Below are positions 34,927-44,243 of a stretch of DNA of 64,000 nucleotides, piece by piece. This stretch comes from Methylotuvimicrobium sp. KM2. Its GTDB lineage: Bacteria; Pseudomonadota; Gammaproteobacteria; Methylococcales; Methylomonadaceae. The translations under genes were made by a program, and so were the position numbers. Under the pieces are notes generated by a model, which searched no databases, had not been told where the DNA came from, and worked only from the letters and a program-made list of their open reading frames with translations. The DNA is taken from assembly GCF_038051925.1 (NCBI RefSeq), contig NZ_CP150634.1, forward strand, positions 4,596,300 to 4,660,299, read 5' to 3'. Position 1 is the first letter of the stretch. Each line of letters begins with the position of its first letter.

Positions 34927-35610
34927 TCAGGCATCGCCTAGGGCGGCCTCATCGATATAAACATCGACGCCGGCTTCCGGCCTGATTAATGCGACCGGCA
35001 GCACTTCTCCTTGGCGCCATAGCTTGACGGCTTCTTGCTTGCCGGCGCCGGTCACTAAAAACAACACCTGCAGGCTATTACTCAGTGTTTTGGCGCTCAA
35101 AGAAACCCTTTCCGGCGGCGGCTTCGGAGAATTGAAAACGACATGTACCGTCTCATCGTTTGAATGAACATGGCCTGGAAATAAGCTCGCGGTATGCCCA
35201 TCTTCGCCCATGCCTAACAAGACCATATCGAATCGCCCGGCCAGTTCGATTGTTGTGCGGTAGGCTTCGGCCGCTTTTTCCGGGCCGAGTTCGGCCGGCA
35301 TCGTATGGATTTGTCCGGCAGGAATAGAAACCTTATCCAAAAATACTAAGGTGGCCATGCGGCTATTGCGCTCGGCATGATCGACCGGTAAGCATCGCTC
35401 GTCTCCGTAATAAATATGCCAGTTACTCCAATCGGCCGAGCTTTCAGCTAACAATTGATATACCTTTTTGGGCGTGCTTCCTCCCGCCAAGACCAATTTG
35501 AAGGCGCCTCTTGCCTCGATGGCTTGTTCGGCGGCTGCAAGGATCTGCTGTGCGGCGGAAGCGGCAACTTTGTCCGCTGTCGCAAACGAATGCCAATGGA
35601 TTTTTTGCAT
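34927..35610 (-). CDS. pgl: 6-phosphogluconolactonase
   Basis: A 227-residue DevB-type lactonase of the oxidative pentose phosphate and Entner-Doudoroff routes. Motifs: FKLVLAGGSTPKKVYQLLA, WSNWHIYYGDERCLPVDHAERNSRM, MVLLGMGEDGHTASLFPGH and LSAKTL. Length is normal. zwf and edd are not nearby. A palindromic repeat lies 55 bases upstream of the start. Confidence 0.94.
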   Translation of the reverse strand: MQKIHWHSFATADKVAASAAQQILAAAEQAIEARGAFKLVLAGGSTPKKVYQLLAESSADWSNWHIYYGDERCLPVDHAERNSRMATLVFLDKVSIPAGQIHTMPAELGPEKAAEAYRTTIELAGRFDMVLLGMGEDGHTASLFPGHVHSNDETVHVVFNSPKPPPERVSLSAKTLSNSLQVLFLVTGAGKQEAVKLWRQGEVLPVALIRPEAGVDVYIDEAALGDA

Positions 35611-36205
35611 AATGATAAGTCCTCTTGCTGTATAAATAATGAGTAAATTGTATCAGTTCCTTCACGCGGAGCGGGTTATTTAACCCGCTCCGAACGTTCC
35701 GATTTGCTTGGACTACGGTCGAAGCGTTTAGGACGGGTTTACAAATCTTGTCCCGGTAAGTTGGAACTTGGAAGTCGATGGTCCCTCAAACTTAATTTTT
35801 GGGGGAAAAGAAAAATCAGAATCTGAAGAACGGCGCATGTTTTCGAGCTTAAAGTATGAACCTTTTGTGCAGTAAGTTTCGAAATCAAGTGCGAAATTAA
35901 CCCTTTTTAGACTCGGAAGCTCCGGCTTCCTGAACAGGTTACCCAAGCTGGAGCTTGGGTAACGGCATATCTTAGTTTTTGCGACTACGATTGGTCCCTG
36001 CTCGGACACTTGGCTTCGGCAAGCTGAAGCATCTTGCTAATCAGGAATTATATTGATGTTTATCATCTCGTCTACTCAAACAAGCCGCCATTTTTGTTTC
36101 GCACGTCAAATTTCAGTAATGCTCGGGGCTTAATTTGATCTACGAGGGGTATAATCGGCCGTATTTTGATAATCTAGGACACTTTTTCTCTCAAGAGTCG
36201 GCTGA
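35611..36205. other. Gene-free spacer with a GC palindrome repeat
   Basis: About 595 bases with no supported gene; frames on both strands lack family sequence. At 35666-35745 a unit GCGGAGCGGGTTATTTAACC followed by CGCTCCGAACGTTCCG forms a long stem and recurs, inverted, at 45985-46070 (CGCTCCGAACGTTTTG in the other orientation) together with GTCGAAGCGYTTAGGACGGG. A GGAAGCTCCGGCTTCC palindrome is at 35913 and CCAAGCTGGAGCTTGG at 35943. Confidence 0.65.
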
Positions 36206-37885
36206 ATGAATGCAATTTATTTGATGTTAATAGGCTTGGCCGCCATGGCGCTGGGGTATTTTGTCTACGCTAAATTTATCTGCGAAAAAATCTTTAAAGT
36301 CGATCCTAAGTTTCTGACCCCGGCCCATGAATTAAACGACGGTATCGATTATGTACCGACCAACAAATATGTATTATGGGGGCATCATTTCACCTCGGTA
36401 GCCGGAGCCGCGCCGATCATCGGTCCCGCTATAGCCGTAATTTGGGGCTGGGTACCGGCTTTCGTTTGGGTTGTTTTAGGCACCATCTTCTTTGCCGGCG
36501 TGCATGACGCCGGCGGCATCTGGGCTAGTAACCGAAATCAAGCCAAATCGATCGGCTCATTGACCGGCGACATTATCGGTAAACGCGCCCGCAGCTGTTT
36601 CATGATCGTGATTTTTTTGTTGCTGTTGATGGTAAATGCCGTGTTCGCGGTCGTCATTGCCCGCCAGTTAATTAGTTTTCCCAGCGCGACGATACCGGTT
36701 TGGGGAGCTATCGTTGTGGCGCTGATTATCGGCCAACTAATTTATCGCCGCTCCATCGGCTTGATGAGCGTAACACTGTTAGGCGTCATTGCGCTGTACG
36801 CAATGATTTATGTAGGCGCTAAGTTGCCGTTTTCATTGCCTGAGCAAGTAGCTGGTTTAAACGCCAACCAAAGCTGGATCATTATCCTATTCGCTTATGC
36901 GGCGATCGCTTCGTTATTGCCGGTATGGGTGTTGCTGCAACCGAGAGATTACATCAACGGCATTCAACTGTTCATCGGGCTGATCTTGTTTTACGGCGCG
37001 GTATTGGCTGCAGGCCCTGAGATTGTTGCTCCACCATTCAATACCGATTTGCCGGAAGGCACGCCCTCGATCGTTCCGATTTTATTCGTTACCGTTGCCT
37101 GCGGTGCTATTTCCGGTTTTCATGGCTTGGTGTCGAGCGGCACGACGTCCAAACAGTTGGATAAAGAGCCTGACTTGCGTTTCGTCGGTTATTTCGGCGC
37201 GGTCGGCGAAGGCGCATTGGCATTGTCGGCCATCATTGCGACGGCTGCGGGCTTCGCTACCTTGGGCGACTGGCAGGCGATCTATTACAGCTTCGGGCAA
37301 GGCGGCGTCGGTGCGTTCATCCAAGGCGGCGCGAATATTCTGCGGCAAGGTCTAGGGCTGGATAACGTTTTGGCGGAAACGCTGCTGACTGTGATGGTCG
37401 TCTTGTTTGCCGGCACCACAATGGATACCAGCTTGCGTTTGCAGCGCTATATCTTTCAAGAATGGGGCGTGATTTACCGGATCGGTTGGCTGCAAAAACC
37501 GCTGCAGGCGACATTATTGGCGGTCGGTTCATGTTTGTTGCTGGCTTTCGGCGTCGGCGGCGACGGCTCCGGAGGCCTGTTGATTTGGCCGTTATTCGGC
37601 ACGACCAATCAATTGCTGGCCGGATTCACGCTGTTGGTGATTACCGTGATGCTGGTAAAGCGGGGCCGGCCGATGTGGTATACCTTGGCGCCGCTGCTGT
37701 TTTTGCTAGTCATGACCACGCTGGGCTTGTTGATACAACTGAAAAGCTTTTATAACCAACAAGACTGGTTCCTGCTATCGCTCGACATCGTGGTATTGAT
37801 CGCCGCCATCCTAATTTCGCTGGAATCGAGCTGGGTACTCGGCAAACAAATCAAAGCCAATAAAGCGGAGGCTGTCAACCGATGA
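36206..37885 (+). CDS. cstA: CstA-family carbon starvation/peptide transporter
   Basis: A 559-residue inner-membrane transporter, shorter than E. coli CstA (701 aa). It shows LGYFVYAKFICEKIFKVDP, VPTNKYVLWGHHFTSVAGAAPIIGPAIAVIWGW, VFFAGVHDAGGIWASNRNQAKSIG-like text and SGFHGLVSSGTTSKQL, all family motifs, with about 15 helices. CstA members import peptides or pyruvate. It overlaps the next small gene by 4 bases (ATGA), giving a three-gene operon with an ArsA-like ATPase. Confidence 0.92.
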   Translation: MNAIYLMLIGLAAMALGYFVYAKFICEKIFKVDPKFLTPAHELNDGIDYVPTNKYVLWGHHFTSVAGAAPIIGPAIAVIWGWVPAFVWVVLGTIFFAGVHDAGGIWASNRNQAKSIGSLTGDIIGKRARSCFMIVIFLLLLMVNAVFAVVIARQLISFPSATIPVWGAIVVALIIGQLIYRRSIGLMSVTLLGVIALYAMIYVGAKLPFSLPEQVAGLNANQSWIIILFAYAAIASLLPVWVLLQPRDYINGIQLFIGLILFYGAVLAAGPEIVAPPFNTDLPEGTPSIVPILFVTVACGAISGFHGLVSSGTTSKQLDKEPDLRFVGYFGAVGEGALALSAIIATAAGFATLGDWQAIYYSFGQGGVGAFIQGGANILRQGLGLDNVLAETLLTVMVVLFAGTTMDTSLRLQRYIFQEWGVIYRIGWLQKPLQATLLAVGSCLLLAFGVGGDGSGGLLIWPLFGTTNQLLAGFTLLVITVMLVKRGRPMWYTLAPLLFLLVMTTLGLLIQLKSFYNQQDWFLLSLDIVVLIAAILISLESSWVLGKQIKANKAEAVNR

Positions 37886-38154
37886 AATTGAGCGATCTAA
37901 AAGCCTTGTTCGACCGGGCCGATCATTGCGCGGAAGAGTTCTATAACGCCCCCTATCGGGCGGCTATCGCCCGTGCTCGACGCGAGCAGGACGACCTCTT
38001 TATGTTGCTGGTGTTCAGCGAAATGATGGGCGTGCCCAATCCCGTCAGTTATTACACACTAGAGCTACAGCCCATCCTGCTTGAACGTTTTCACGATTGG
38101 CATCAACGCATGGGCATGGAGCATTCGCCGCTGGACCATATCAAATGCTGTTGA
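37882..38154 (+). CDS. Cory-CC-star family small protein
   Basis: A 90-residue cytoplasmic protein that ends in two Cys (HIKCC). The pattern EFYNAPYRAAIARARREQDDLFMLLVFSEMMGVPNPVSYYTLELQPILLERFHDWHQRMGM matches what I recall of the cory-CC-star proteins. These are encoded beside CstA-like transporters and ArsA/GET3-type ATPases. The C-terminal CC pair suggests metal or thiol chemistry. It overlaps cstA and precedes the ATPase by 4 bp. Confidence 0.8.
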   Translation: MKLSDLKALFDRADHCAEEFYNAPYRAAIARARREQDDLFMLLVFSEMMGVPNPVSYYTLELQPILLERFHDWHQRMGMEHSPLDHIKCC

Positions 38155-38158
38155 CGCG

Positions 38159-39166
38159 ATGAGTCACCTAACCGATAAGCGTATTCTGTTGGTCGGCGGC
38201 AAGGGCGGGGTCGGAAAAACCACGGTGTCCTCGGCGCTGGCCTTACTCGCGGCCCGGCGCGGAAAAAAAGTGCTGCTGGTTTCGACCGACCCGGCGCATA
38301 GCTTGGCCGATGCATTCGGCTGCCGGATCGGCGACAACATTACCCGTCTGATAGACAATATCGACGGCCTGGAATTGGACCCCGACCGCGAAGTGGATCA
38401 ACACCTAGAGCGGGTGAGCGCCCAGTTGAAGCGGTTCACCCGACCGGAAATGTACGGTGCGATCGAAAAACAAATGCGCTTGACCCGTCAATCGCCGGGC
38501 GCGCAAGAAGCCGCGATGCTCGAACGCATTGCCAACACCCTAACACTGGGGCTCAAGGAATACGATCTGACGATTTTCGACACGGCGCCGACCGGTCATA
38601 CCTTGCACTTATTGAGCCTGCCCGAGGCCATCGCGGCTTGGACTCAAGGCTTGCGGAACGCCAATCAACGGTCGGAAAAATTGGCAGAAGTTCTCGAGCA
38701 CTTAACGCCCAAAGCCGGACGCGACATCGATAATCCGCTGTCCGACCCAAAAGAACATGCCACTGCAGGCATGGACGCACGCACCAAAGCCATCGCCGAA
38801 ACGTTGCTGACCCGGCAGCGCTTGTTGCAGCGAACCCGTGAACTATTTCAAGACAGCGAGCAAACAGCCTTGCTGTTTGTTTTGACGCCCGAAAAACTGC
38901 CGATACTCGAAACCATCCGCGCGGTAAAAGCCTTGCGGCAAGAAAAGCTGCCTCTAACCGGCTTGGTCGTCAACCGCATATTGCCGGAAGACGCCGGCTG
39001 CGATTTTTTAGCGCAACGCCGCCGGCAAGAAAAAATACATCTACAGCAAATAGACCAAGAATTCGCCGATCTACCGAGGTACCCGATTCCGCTGCAGGCA
39101 ACCGACATACAGGGAATAGAAGGGCTGAACAGTATGGCGGATTTATTAAAAAATGCGGGGTTATGA
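38159..39166 (+). CDS. ArsA/GET3-family ATPase
   Basis: A 335-residue ATPase with the P-loop GGKGGVGKTTVSSALAL at about 12-28, switch I STDPAHSLADAFG, switch II IFDTAPTGHTLHLLSLPE and RILPEDAGCDFLAQRR near the end. Members bind tail-anchored proteins or metalloids. In this setting it likely works with CstA and the CC-star protein rather than arsenic. The start at 38159 is 4 bp after the previous stop; a longer upstream frame is rejected. Confidence 0.88.
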   Translation: MSHLTDKRILLVGGKGGVGKTTVSSALALLAARRGKKVLLVSTDPAHSLADAFGCRIGDNITRLIDNIDGLELDPDREVDQHLERVSAQLKRFTRPEMYGAIEKQMRLTRQSPGAQEAAMLERIANTLTLGLKEYDLTIFDTAPTGHTLHLLSLPEAIAAWTQGLRNANQRSEKLAEVLEHLTPKAGRDIDNPLSDPKEHATAGMDARTKAIAETLLTRQRLLQRTRELFQDSEQTALLFVLTPEKLPILETIRAVKALRQEKLPLTGLVVNRILPEDAGCDFLAQRRRQEKIHLQQIDQEFADLPRYPIPLQATDIQGIEGLNSMADLLKNAGL

Positions 39167-39269
39167 CGATATTCTTCAATCGGTTTATTGAGGTGGTTGC
39201 GGGTGAACCTAGAAAAGAACCTCACCATTACGGTCATGAAGAATAAGAAGCTATACCGTAGATCAGAAT

Positions 39270-39400
39270 TCGGCACCGGGGTGCCCGTCAAAGGACGCCG
39301 TGGACACGTCCATCTAGGCTCTATGCTGGTAAAGCCTTTGCCGAACACCCCGGCGCTTCCCTTAGGTGCTGCCGAAATTTAAAGTGTGAAAGGTATAAAT
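39270..39400. repeat. Dispersed palindromic element, diverged partial copy
   Basis: In the gene-free spacer 39167-39582. AGGACGCCGTGGACACGTCC, CTATGCTGGTAAAGCC, and TGCCGAAATTTAAAGTG with AAAGGTATA match the family parts at 30730-30820 and 2704-2738. Confidence 0.6.
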
Positions 39401-39582
39401 TGTTTTTTCAGGTCTCGATACTGAAATTCGTAATCTTTCAGCTTTGCCGTGTAAACTCTTTTTTACTCATGGACGTGAAATTACGTATTACCTCTCTAGC
39501 GGAATGGCGCGTTTTTTCCTTAAATTGATGCCTATGCTATGGGCACGATCCCTCGGCGGGAAAGTATGCAGACTGCAGATAC

Positions 39583-40434
39583 TCAAGGCTCATCTTGTAT
39601 TCTGATGAACACGGCAAAACGGGGAGTTCCTTTATCGGTGTAGCCTTGATGACGAAAGCTAATAAGGCTGCCCAGAGGCGGCGGGTCTTCTCTTTCCCGC
39701 TGGCTGAACCCGGTTCCGATGTAAAATTCTTTACCGTTTTCGGCTCGGACTTTAAGAGAGCCCATCTTGCCGGTAAATTGTCCTTTGCCGGGTCGATAAC
39801 CGATCACGACCGCTTCCGCATCGTCGTAAGGTTTTAATTTAAGCAACCGATTGCTGCGTCCATGTTGATAAAGACTGTCTTGATGATGCAGCATCAGACC
39901 TTCGCCGCCCTCGTCCACGATTTGATCCAGCCTTTGCTTTAATTCGTCGGAGGATGCGACCCGAAATTGCTTGATGAAATTAAGATACGGCGTATGCTGT
40001 TGCAACGCCATGTGCTGCATTGCGGCGACCCGCTCTGAAAAGGGTTTCGGGTTGTCTGGCAAGTCGAAGACCATTAATTTAATTTTTTTCCAATCGGAAT
40101 GAGGGGCCTTGCGACTAACGATGGAAACGGTCTGCTGATATTGACCTCTCGCCAACCATAATTCGCCATCTAGCGTTACAGAAGGAAAGTCCTCGATGAA
40201 CCAGTCTGGCGCATGGAATAGGTGGCCGTTTTTAGAAATCAGTTGTTTTCCGTCCCAGCGTGCCCGGATCCCATCAAGCTTTTCGCTGACCCAATATTCC
40301 GTGGCATCGATCGACGGATCGAAATCTCTGGCCTGCATGATGCCCGGTTTTTCAATGGCCGCAGCGATTGAAACAAACAAATATACCAGGATGACCAGCA
40401 AGCGGGCAAATTTGAAATGATTAGTATTGTTCAT
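39583..40434 (-). CDS. Exported ATP-dependent DNA ligase (LigE-type)
   Basis: A 283-residue minimal ATP ligase with an N-terminal signal peptide (FARLLVILVYLFVSIAAA). Motif I is VSEKLDGIRARWDG (nucleophilic Lys near 51), motif III LDGELW, motif IV GGEGLMLHH and motif V LLKLKPYDDAEAVV; the OB-fold part follows (GKMGSLKVRAENGKEF). Periplasmic LigE enzymes of this kind are associated with DNA uptake or repair of incoming or extracellular DNA. No competence genes are nearby. Confidence 0.9.
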   Translation of the reverse strand: MNNTNHFKFARLLVILVYLFVSIAAAIEKPGIMQARDFDPSIDATEYWVSEKLDGIRARWDGKQLISKNGHLFHAPDWFIEDFPSVTLDGELWLARGQYQQTVSIVSRKAPHSDWKKIKLMVFDLPDNPKPFSERVAAMQHMALQQHTPYLNFIKQFRVASSDELKQRLDQIVDEGGEGLMLHHQDSLYQHGRSNRLLKLKPYDDAEAVVIGYRPGKGQFTGKMGSLKVRAENGKEFYIGTGFSQREREDPPPLGSLISFRHQGYTDKGTPRFAVFIRIQDEP

Positions 40435-40512
40435 GCTGTTTCCTCCGTAGAGTAGTCGTTATGACAAAAGCCTAATGAAAAAAGGGCCGAAAAAAGGATG
40501 CAGGTTTAATTA

Positions 40513-40701
40513 TGCCTTTCGCACTTCAAATTTCGGTAGTGACAGAGGAGGTGCCTGGGTGTCCGTCCGATAAAGGCTATGCCAGCATGGAGCTGGCATA
40601 GAGCCTACATGGATATATTCACCCAGCACCTAAATTCCTAAGCCTTTTGGCTATGGTAGATATCTTCCATAATTTAGATGCTGGGTTCACGGCGTCCTTT
40701 A
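40513..40701 (+). repeat. Dispersed palindromic element, copy with long central hairpin
   Basis: CTATGCCAGCATGGAGCTGG forms a hairpin, and CCCAGCACCTAAATTCC with AATTTAGATGCTGGG form the core pair, then TTCACGGCGTCC. The left end reads, inverted, the CGAAATTTG and GAAAGG unit of copies at 2704 and 30789. Confidence 0.72.
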
Positions 40702-40796
40702 GCGGCTTGTTTGTTTTCAAACGATGAGAATAAAAAGGGGGTTAAATTAATAATTCAAACTATCCTCTTTTTGAGTTACTTGACACAGAGCAAAAC

Positions 40797-40822
40797 AACG
40801 CCGACGTCAGCCGGCGTTTTTT
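40797..40822. terminator. Bidirectional Rho-independent terminator
   Basis: AACGCCG and CGGCGTT form a 7-bp stem around ACGTCAGC; TTTTTT follows on the plus strand, and a T-rich run (TTGTTTT) follows on the minus strand. It ends the subtilase gene, whose stop is 20 bases away. Confidence 0.75.
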
Positions 40823-40842
40823 GGATTGCAGTTTACTTTTGC

Positions 40843-42669
40843 TTATTTAGAAACTGTAATCGTATGTTTAGCGGTTTTATTCGATGTATCGGTAGCAACC
40901 GCTTCAATGATATAAGTGCCTCGTCTTTCTTTGTTGGTATTCCAATTATGAGACAATTGATTACCGTCCACTGAGCTCACCAGGCTGCCGTTAATAAACA
41001 GTTGGATATTAGCCACAGCAACGTCGTCTTCCGCCGAAACATTTATTTTAACTACTCGTGATACTCGGCTACCGTCGGCTGGGTCGCTGATTGCTACGGT
41101 TGGAGGCGCGATATCTTCAATCACTTCTTCGATAGGCTCATCAACGACTTCTTCAATCGTATTTTGGACCGTTACATTAACACCACTTGAAACCCCTTCA
41201 TTACCTGCCGCATCGATCGCGGTTGCGCTCAAGGTTACGGAACCATCTGGGACTTGATTGGAATCCCAGCTAAATTGGTAAGGTGCGGTCGTATCGGTAC
41301 CGACATAGAAACCATTGGCATAGAGCGACACTTCGCTTACACCGACATTATCGGTGGCATTGACCTCGACTTCAACCAATCCGCTGACGGTATTTCCCCC
41401 CGTTGGCGAGAAAATATTGACTGAAGGGGCGTCGCTATCGACAGTGACATTCCCCATGCTTTGCGCCATTTCAACCGCTACGGCGGCATTGATGCGGCCG
41501 TGACCATAGTATGGGTGGATATCGCCAGCGATTTTATCGGCCGAGGATTTCAAAATTTGCTCGACTTCATCGGGCGTTAGTGTTGGATTCGCGCCCTGAA
41601 TCAGGGCAATCACGCCTGCAGCCACCGGTGACGAAAACGATGTGCCGTTCCAACTACCATAACTGCCGCCGCGCGTAGTGGTTTGAATAGATGATCCCGG
41701 CGCCGCAACATCGATGAACGCGCCGTAGTTCGACCAGGACGTTTTGTTATCGGAGCTATCGGTTGCCGAAACGCTGATCATGTAAGGGTTATCGTTGAAA
41801 CCCGGATCGACGCCGTCATTGCCCGCTGCAACGACTACAAGCCCGCCTTTGCTGCGCATGTATTGTGCGGCATTGGTTACCGCAGAACTGTTGGAGACCC
41901 CGTAGCTGATATTCGCGACATCTGCGCTTTGATCGGCCGCCCAGTTCAAGCCACGAGCAATATCGCTCCAATAAGCCCAACCATCACTACTGTTGGTAAT
42001 GCGAACCGGCAATATTTGCGCATTCCAAGCGACGCCGGCAACGCCGTTAGCGTTATCGGTTGTGGCGGCCGCCGTACCCGCTACCGCCGTGCCGTGTCCA
42101 TGTACATCAGAACTGTTGGTGCTGCCGTCGACCGCATTCCAACCGGGCAGCATTTTGCTGGATAAGTCAGAGTGCGCGCTATCGACACCGGTATCCAAAA
42201 TAGCAATCACGGTGTTGTCGGCTTTTGTTGAGCTCCAAGAGGTTGGCGCTTGAATTTTGGGTAAATGCCATTGGTTGCCGTAACGCGGATCGTTGGGCGT
42301 CGTCAAGCTGAGTTCGACCGCCATATCGAGCTCTGCGAATTCGACATGAGGATTTTTGGATAATGCCCGAATAACGGCTTGCTCGGTTTGGGGAGGTACA
42401 GAGATAACATGCACTCCGATGTTACCGATTATCTCTTTTTTTTGGCCTTTATTGCGTTTCAGAATTTTGTCGAACTCGCTGTCCGATAACCCGGCTTTCG
42501 GTTTGACCAGAATTTGGCCTTCTTTCCAAGGCTTGTCGGGGGCTGCATAAGCCGTTCCGCTTGCGCCACCGAATACGCCGGCAATCAATACCGCCGCCAA
42601 GGCTTTGGAAATTTGAGTTGGTTTGAATGTGTTTTGATTTTTTTGACTTCTTCGGCTGTTAGAGTTCAT
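40843..42669 (-). CDS. Secreted subtilisin-like (S8) serine peptidase with Ig-like repeats
   Basis: A 608-residue secreted peptidase. Residues 1-40 form a signal (ALAAVLIAGVFGGASGTAYA), then an I9-like propeptide (GQILVKPKAGLSDSEF, VISVPPQTEQ). The catalytic triad is visible: VIAILDTGVDSAHSDL (Asp), DVHGHGTAVAGTAAAT (His), and GTSFSSPVAAGVIALI (Ser). The C-terminus carries two Ig-like domains (VNIFSPTGGNTVSGLVEVEVNATDNVG and VAISDPADGSRVSRVVKINVSAEDDVA). The ATG at 42669 follows AAGGAGTGGGG; the longer upstream frame runs into the riboswitch leader. It is preceded by a c-di-GMP-I riboswitch. Confidence 0.93.
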   Translation of the reverse strand: MNSNSRRSQKNQNTFKPTQISKALAAVLIAGVFGGASGTAYAAPDKPWKEGQILVKPKAGLSDSEFDKILKRNKGQKKEIIGNIGVHVISVPPQTEQAVIRALSKNPHVEFAELDMAVELSLTTPNDPRYGNQWHLPKIQAPTSWSSTKADNTVIAILDTGVDSAHSDLSSKMLPGWNAVDGSTNSSDVHGHGTAVAGTAAATTDNANGVAGVAWNAQILPVRITNSSDGWAYWSDIARGLNWAADQSADVANISYGVSNSSAVTNAAQYMRSKGGLVVVAAGNDGVDPGFNDNPYMISVSATDSSDNKTSWSNYGAFIDVAAPGSSIQTTTRGGSYGSWNGTSFSSPVAAGVIALIQGANPTLTPDEVEQILKSSADKIAGDIHPYYGHGRINAAVAVEMAQSMGNVTVDSDAPSVNIFSPTGGNTVSGLVEVEVNATDNVGVSEVSLYANGFYVGTDTTAPYQFSWDSNQVPDGSVTLSATAIDAAGNEGVSSGVNVTVQNTIEEVVDEPIEEVIEDIAPPTVAISDPADGSRVSRVVKINVSAEDDVAVANIQLFINGSLVSSVDGNQLSHNWNTNKERRGTYIIEAVATDTSNKTAKHTITVSK

Positions 42670-42760
42670 GACCCCACTCCTTAATTTATATTTTAAAGGT
42701 CCGAAGGAGTTCCTTGAAGCTGAATATAAATTAGCGTAGATTTTGCGCTGCGCCAATTTA

Positions 42761-42833
42761 GCAACCCCACTGTCATAGGAAAGACTCCGTTAGACTGGAA
42801 ACTTTGCGTCACCACCTTTCGATGGCTTTGCCC
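42761..42833 (-). promoter_or_regulatory. Cyclic di-GMP-I (GEMM) riboswitch upstream of the subtilase
   Basis: On the minus strand: GGGCAAAGCC, a CCATC-GAAA-GGTGG tetraloop hairpin, the conserved GACGCAAAG, a second arm (CCAGTCTAACGG, CTTTCCTATGACAG), then GGGGTTGC, whose TTGC pairs with the starting GCAA. This is the GEMM-I layout. About 40 bases downstream, ACTCCTT (minus strand of 42714-42720) is complementary to the ribosome site AAGGAGT (42676-42682), giving a plausible anti-Shine-Dalgarno switch. Confidence 0.85.
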
Positions 42834-43310
42834 TTTTATGATTTTCGATTGACTGGAGCTTCTAAAAGCACTTTAAAAGCTTTTTTCGTTCCGGTTGAGT
42901 TACAGTGTATAAATTTCAGAAATAATTGATGTGATTTGCTTGGAAAAAATTTATTTAGAGAAATCATCTTGTTATTGTTAATATCGATTCAGTGATTTAG
43001 TAAGCACTTTTAAGTTGTCCATTACGACTCCCCTACAAAAAACCTTTTGAGTTTTAGCCATTCGTTCATCTTTAATTAAGCGCAATGGCCGACAGTGCAT
43101 AGATTAAATCGCCAAAGAAAGAAATTTCTTTTTAGGCGAGTTTTTGTCAGTAAAAGATTACACAAGAAGTCTTATTTTGACCTTAATTCAGATAAGCGCT
43201 TGGCCTAAGTTCAATAACTCTCTCCATAGACAAACTCAGGGTTGATCAACAGCAAATCCGCCCATTTAAAGTATACTTGACGCCTATCATTTATTCGGTT
43301 TAAAAACGAC
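42834..43310. other. Gene-free spacer between subtilase leader and BASS gene
   Basis: AT-rich promoter-like DNA, with no frame of family character. The minus-strand promoter of the riboswitch must lie within about 42850-42950. Confidence 0.55.
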
Positions 43311-44243
43311 GTGCTTCGCTTACTTAATTTGCTCGCCAATCTTTTTCCTTTTTGGGTCATCGCCTGCAGCGGTTTAGCATTATTTTTTCCTGCTTGGTTT
43401 ACTTGGTTCAGCGGTCCAATGATCGTTTGGGGCTTGGCTATTATCATGATCGGCATGGGTATTACGCTTAGCTTCGAGGATTTTCGACGTGTAACGCGCA
43501 CGACTCGACCGGGTTTAATCGGAGTCGTTGCTCAATTTGCCGTGATGCCGCTTTTGGGTTGGGCCATAGCTTATGGGTTTTCGCTCAATCCGCAATTGGC
43601 GGTCGGCCTGATACTGGTGGCTTGCTGCCCCGGCGGCACCGCATCTAACGTGGTTAGCTACATTGCTAATGCCGATGTCGCGCTATCGGTATTGATGACG
43701 ATGTGCTCTACATTCGCCGCTGTTGTCATGACGCCGCTATTGACTCACTGGCTAGCCGGTGCCTACGTTCCGGTGGATGCTTGGAGCTTATTCTTCAATA
43801 CTCTACAGGTGGTAATTCTGCCGGTTTTGTCGGGTATGTTGCTGAATCGTTATACGCCTCGCCTGGTTCAGGCCGTAACGCCTATCGCACCGCTCGTTTC
43901 AGTGATGGTCATCGCATTGATTTGCGCAAGCATCATTGGCGCGAATGCAAGCACGATAAAGGATTCGGCTTTATCTTTATTGAGTGCGGTTGCCTTATTG
44001 CATCTAGGCGGATTTACAATCGGCTATGCAATGGCTCGCTTGATGAAGCTTGAAGAAAAAGCAGCCCGCACAATTTCAATCGAGGTAGGCATGCAAAACT
44101 CTGGCTTAGGCGCGGTACTAGCCCAATCCAGCTTTGCACAAATGGCTCTTGCGCCAATTCCCTCTGCCATTTCGGCAAGTTTTCATTCGATCATCGGCAG
44201 TATGCTGGCAGCCTGGTGGCGTATACGAAAGACTAAAAGATAG
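43311..44243 (+). CDS. Bile acid:sodium symporter (BASS) family transporter
   Basis: A 310-residue inner-membrane protein starting at GTG. It has about nine or ten helices and the family motifs GLIGVVAQFAVMPLLGWAIAY, LILVACCPGGTASNVVSYIANADVALSVLMT and ISIEVGMQNSGLGAVL. Prokaryotic members import organic anions such as pantothenate, keto acids or bile acid analogues with sodium. Substrate here is unknown. Confidence 0.88.
   Translation: MLRLLNLLANLFPFWVIACSGLALFFPAWFTWFSGPMIVWGLAIIMIGMGITLSFEDFRRVTRTTRPGLIGVVAQFAVMPLLGWAIAYGFSLNPQLAVGLILVACCPGGTASNVVSYIANADVALSVLMTMCSTFAAVVMTPLLTHWLAGAYVPVDAWSLFFNTLQVVILPVLSGMLLNRYTPRLVQAVTPIAPLVSVMVIALICASIIGANASTIKDSALSLLSAVALLHLGGFTIGYAMARLMKLEEKAARTISIEVGMQNSGLGAVLAQSSFAQMALAPIPSAISASFHSIIGSMLAAWWRIRKTKR

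Noticed and set aside
35728..36009. 93-residue minus-strand frame between pgl and cstA
   Set aside because: It starts over palindromes and shows no coding bias.
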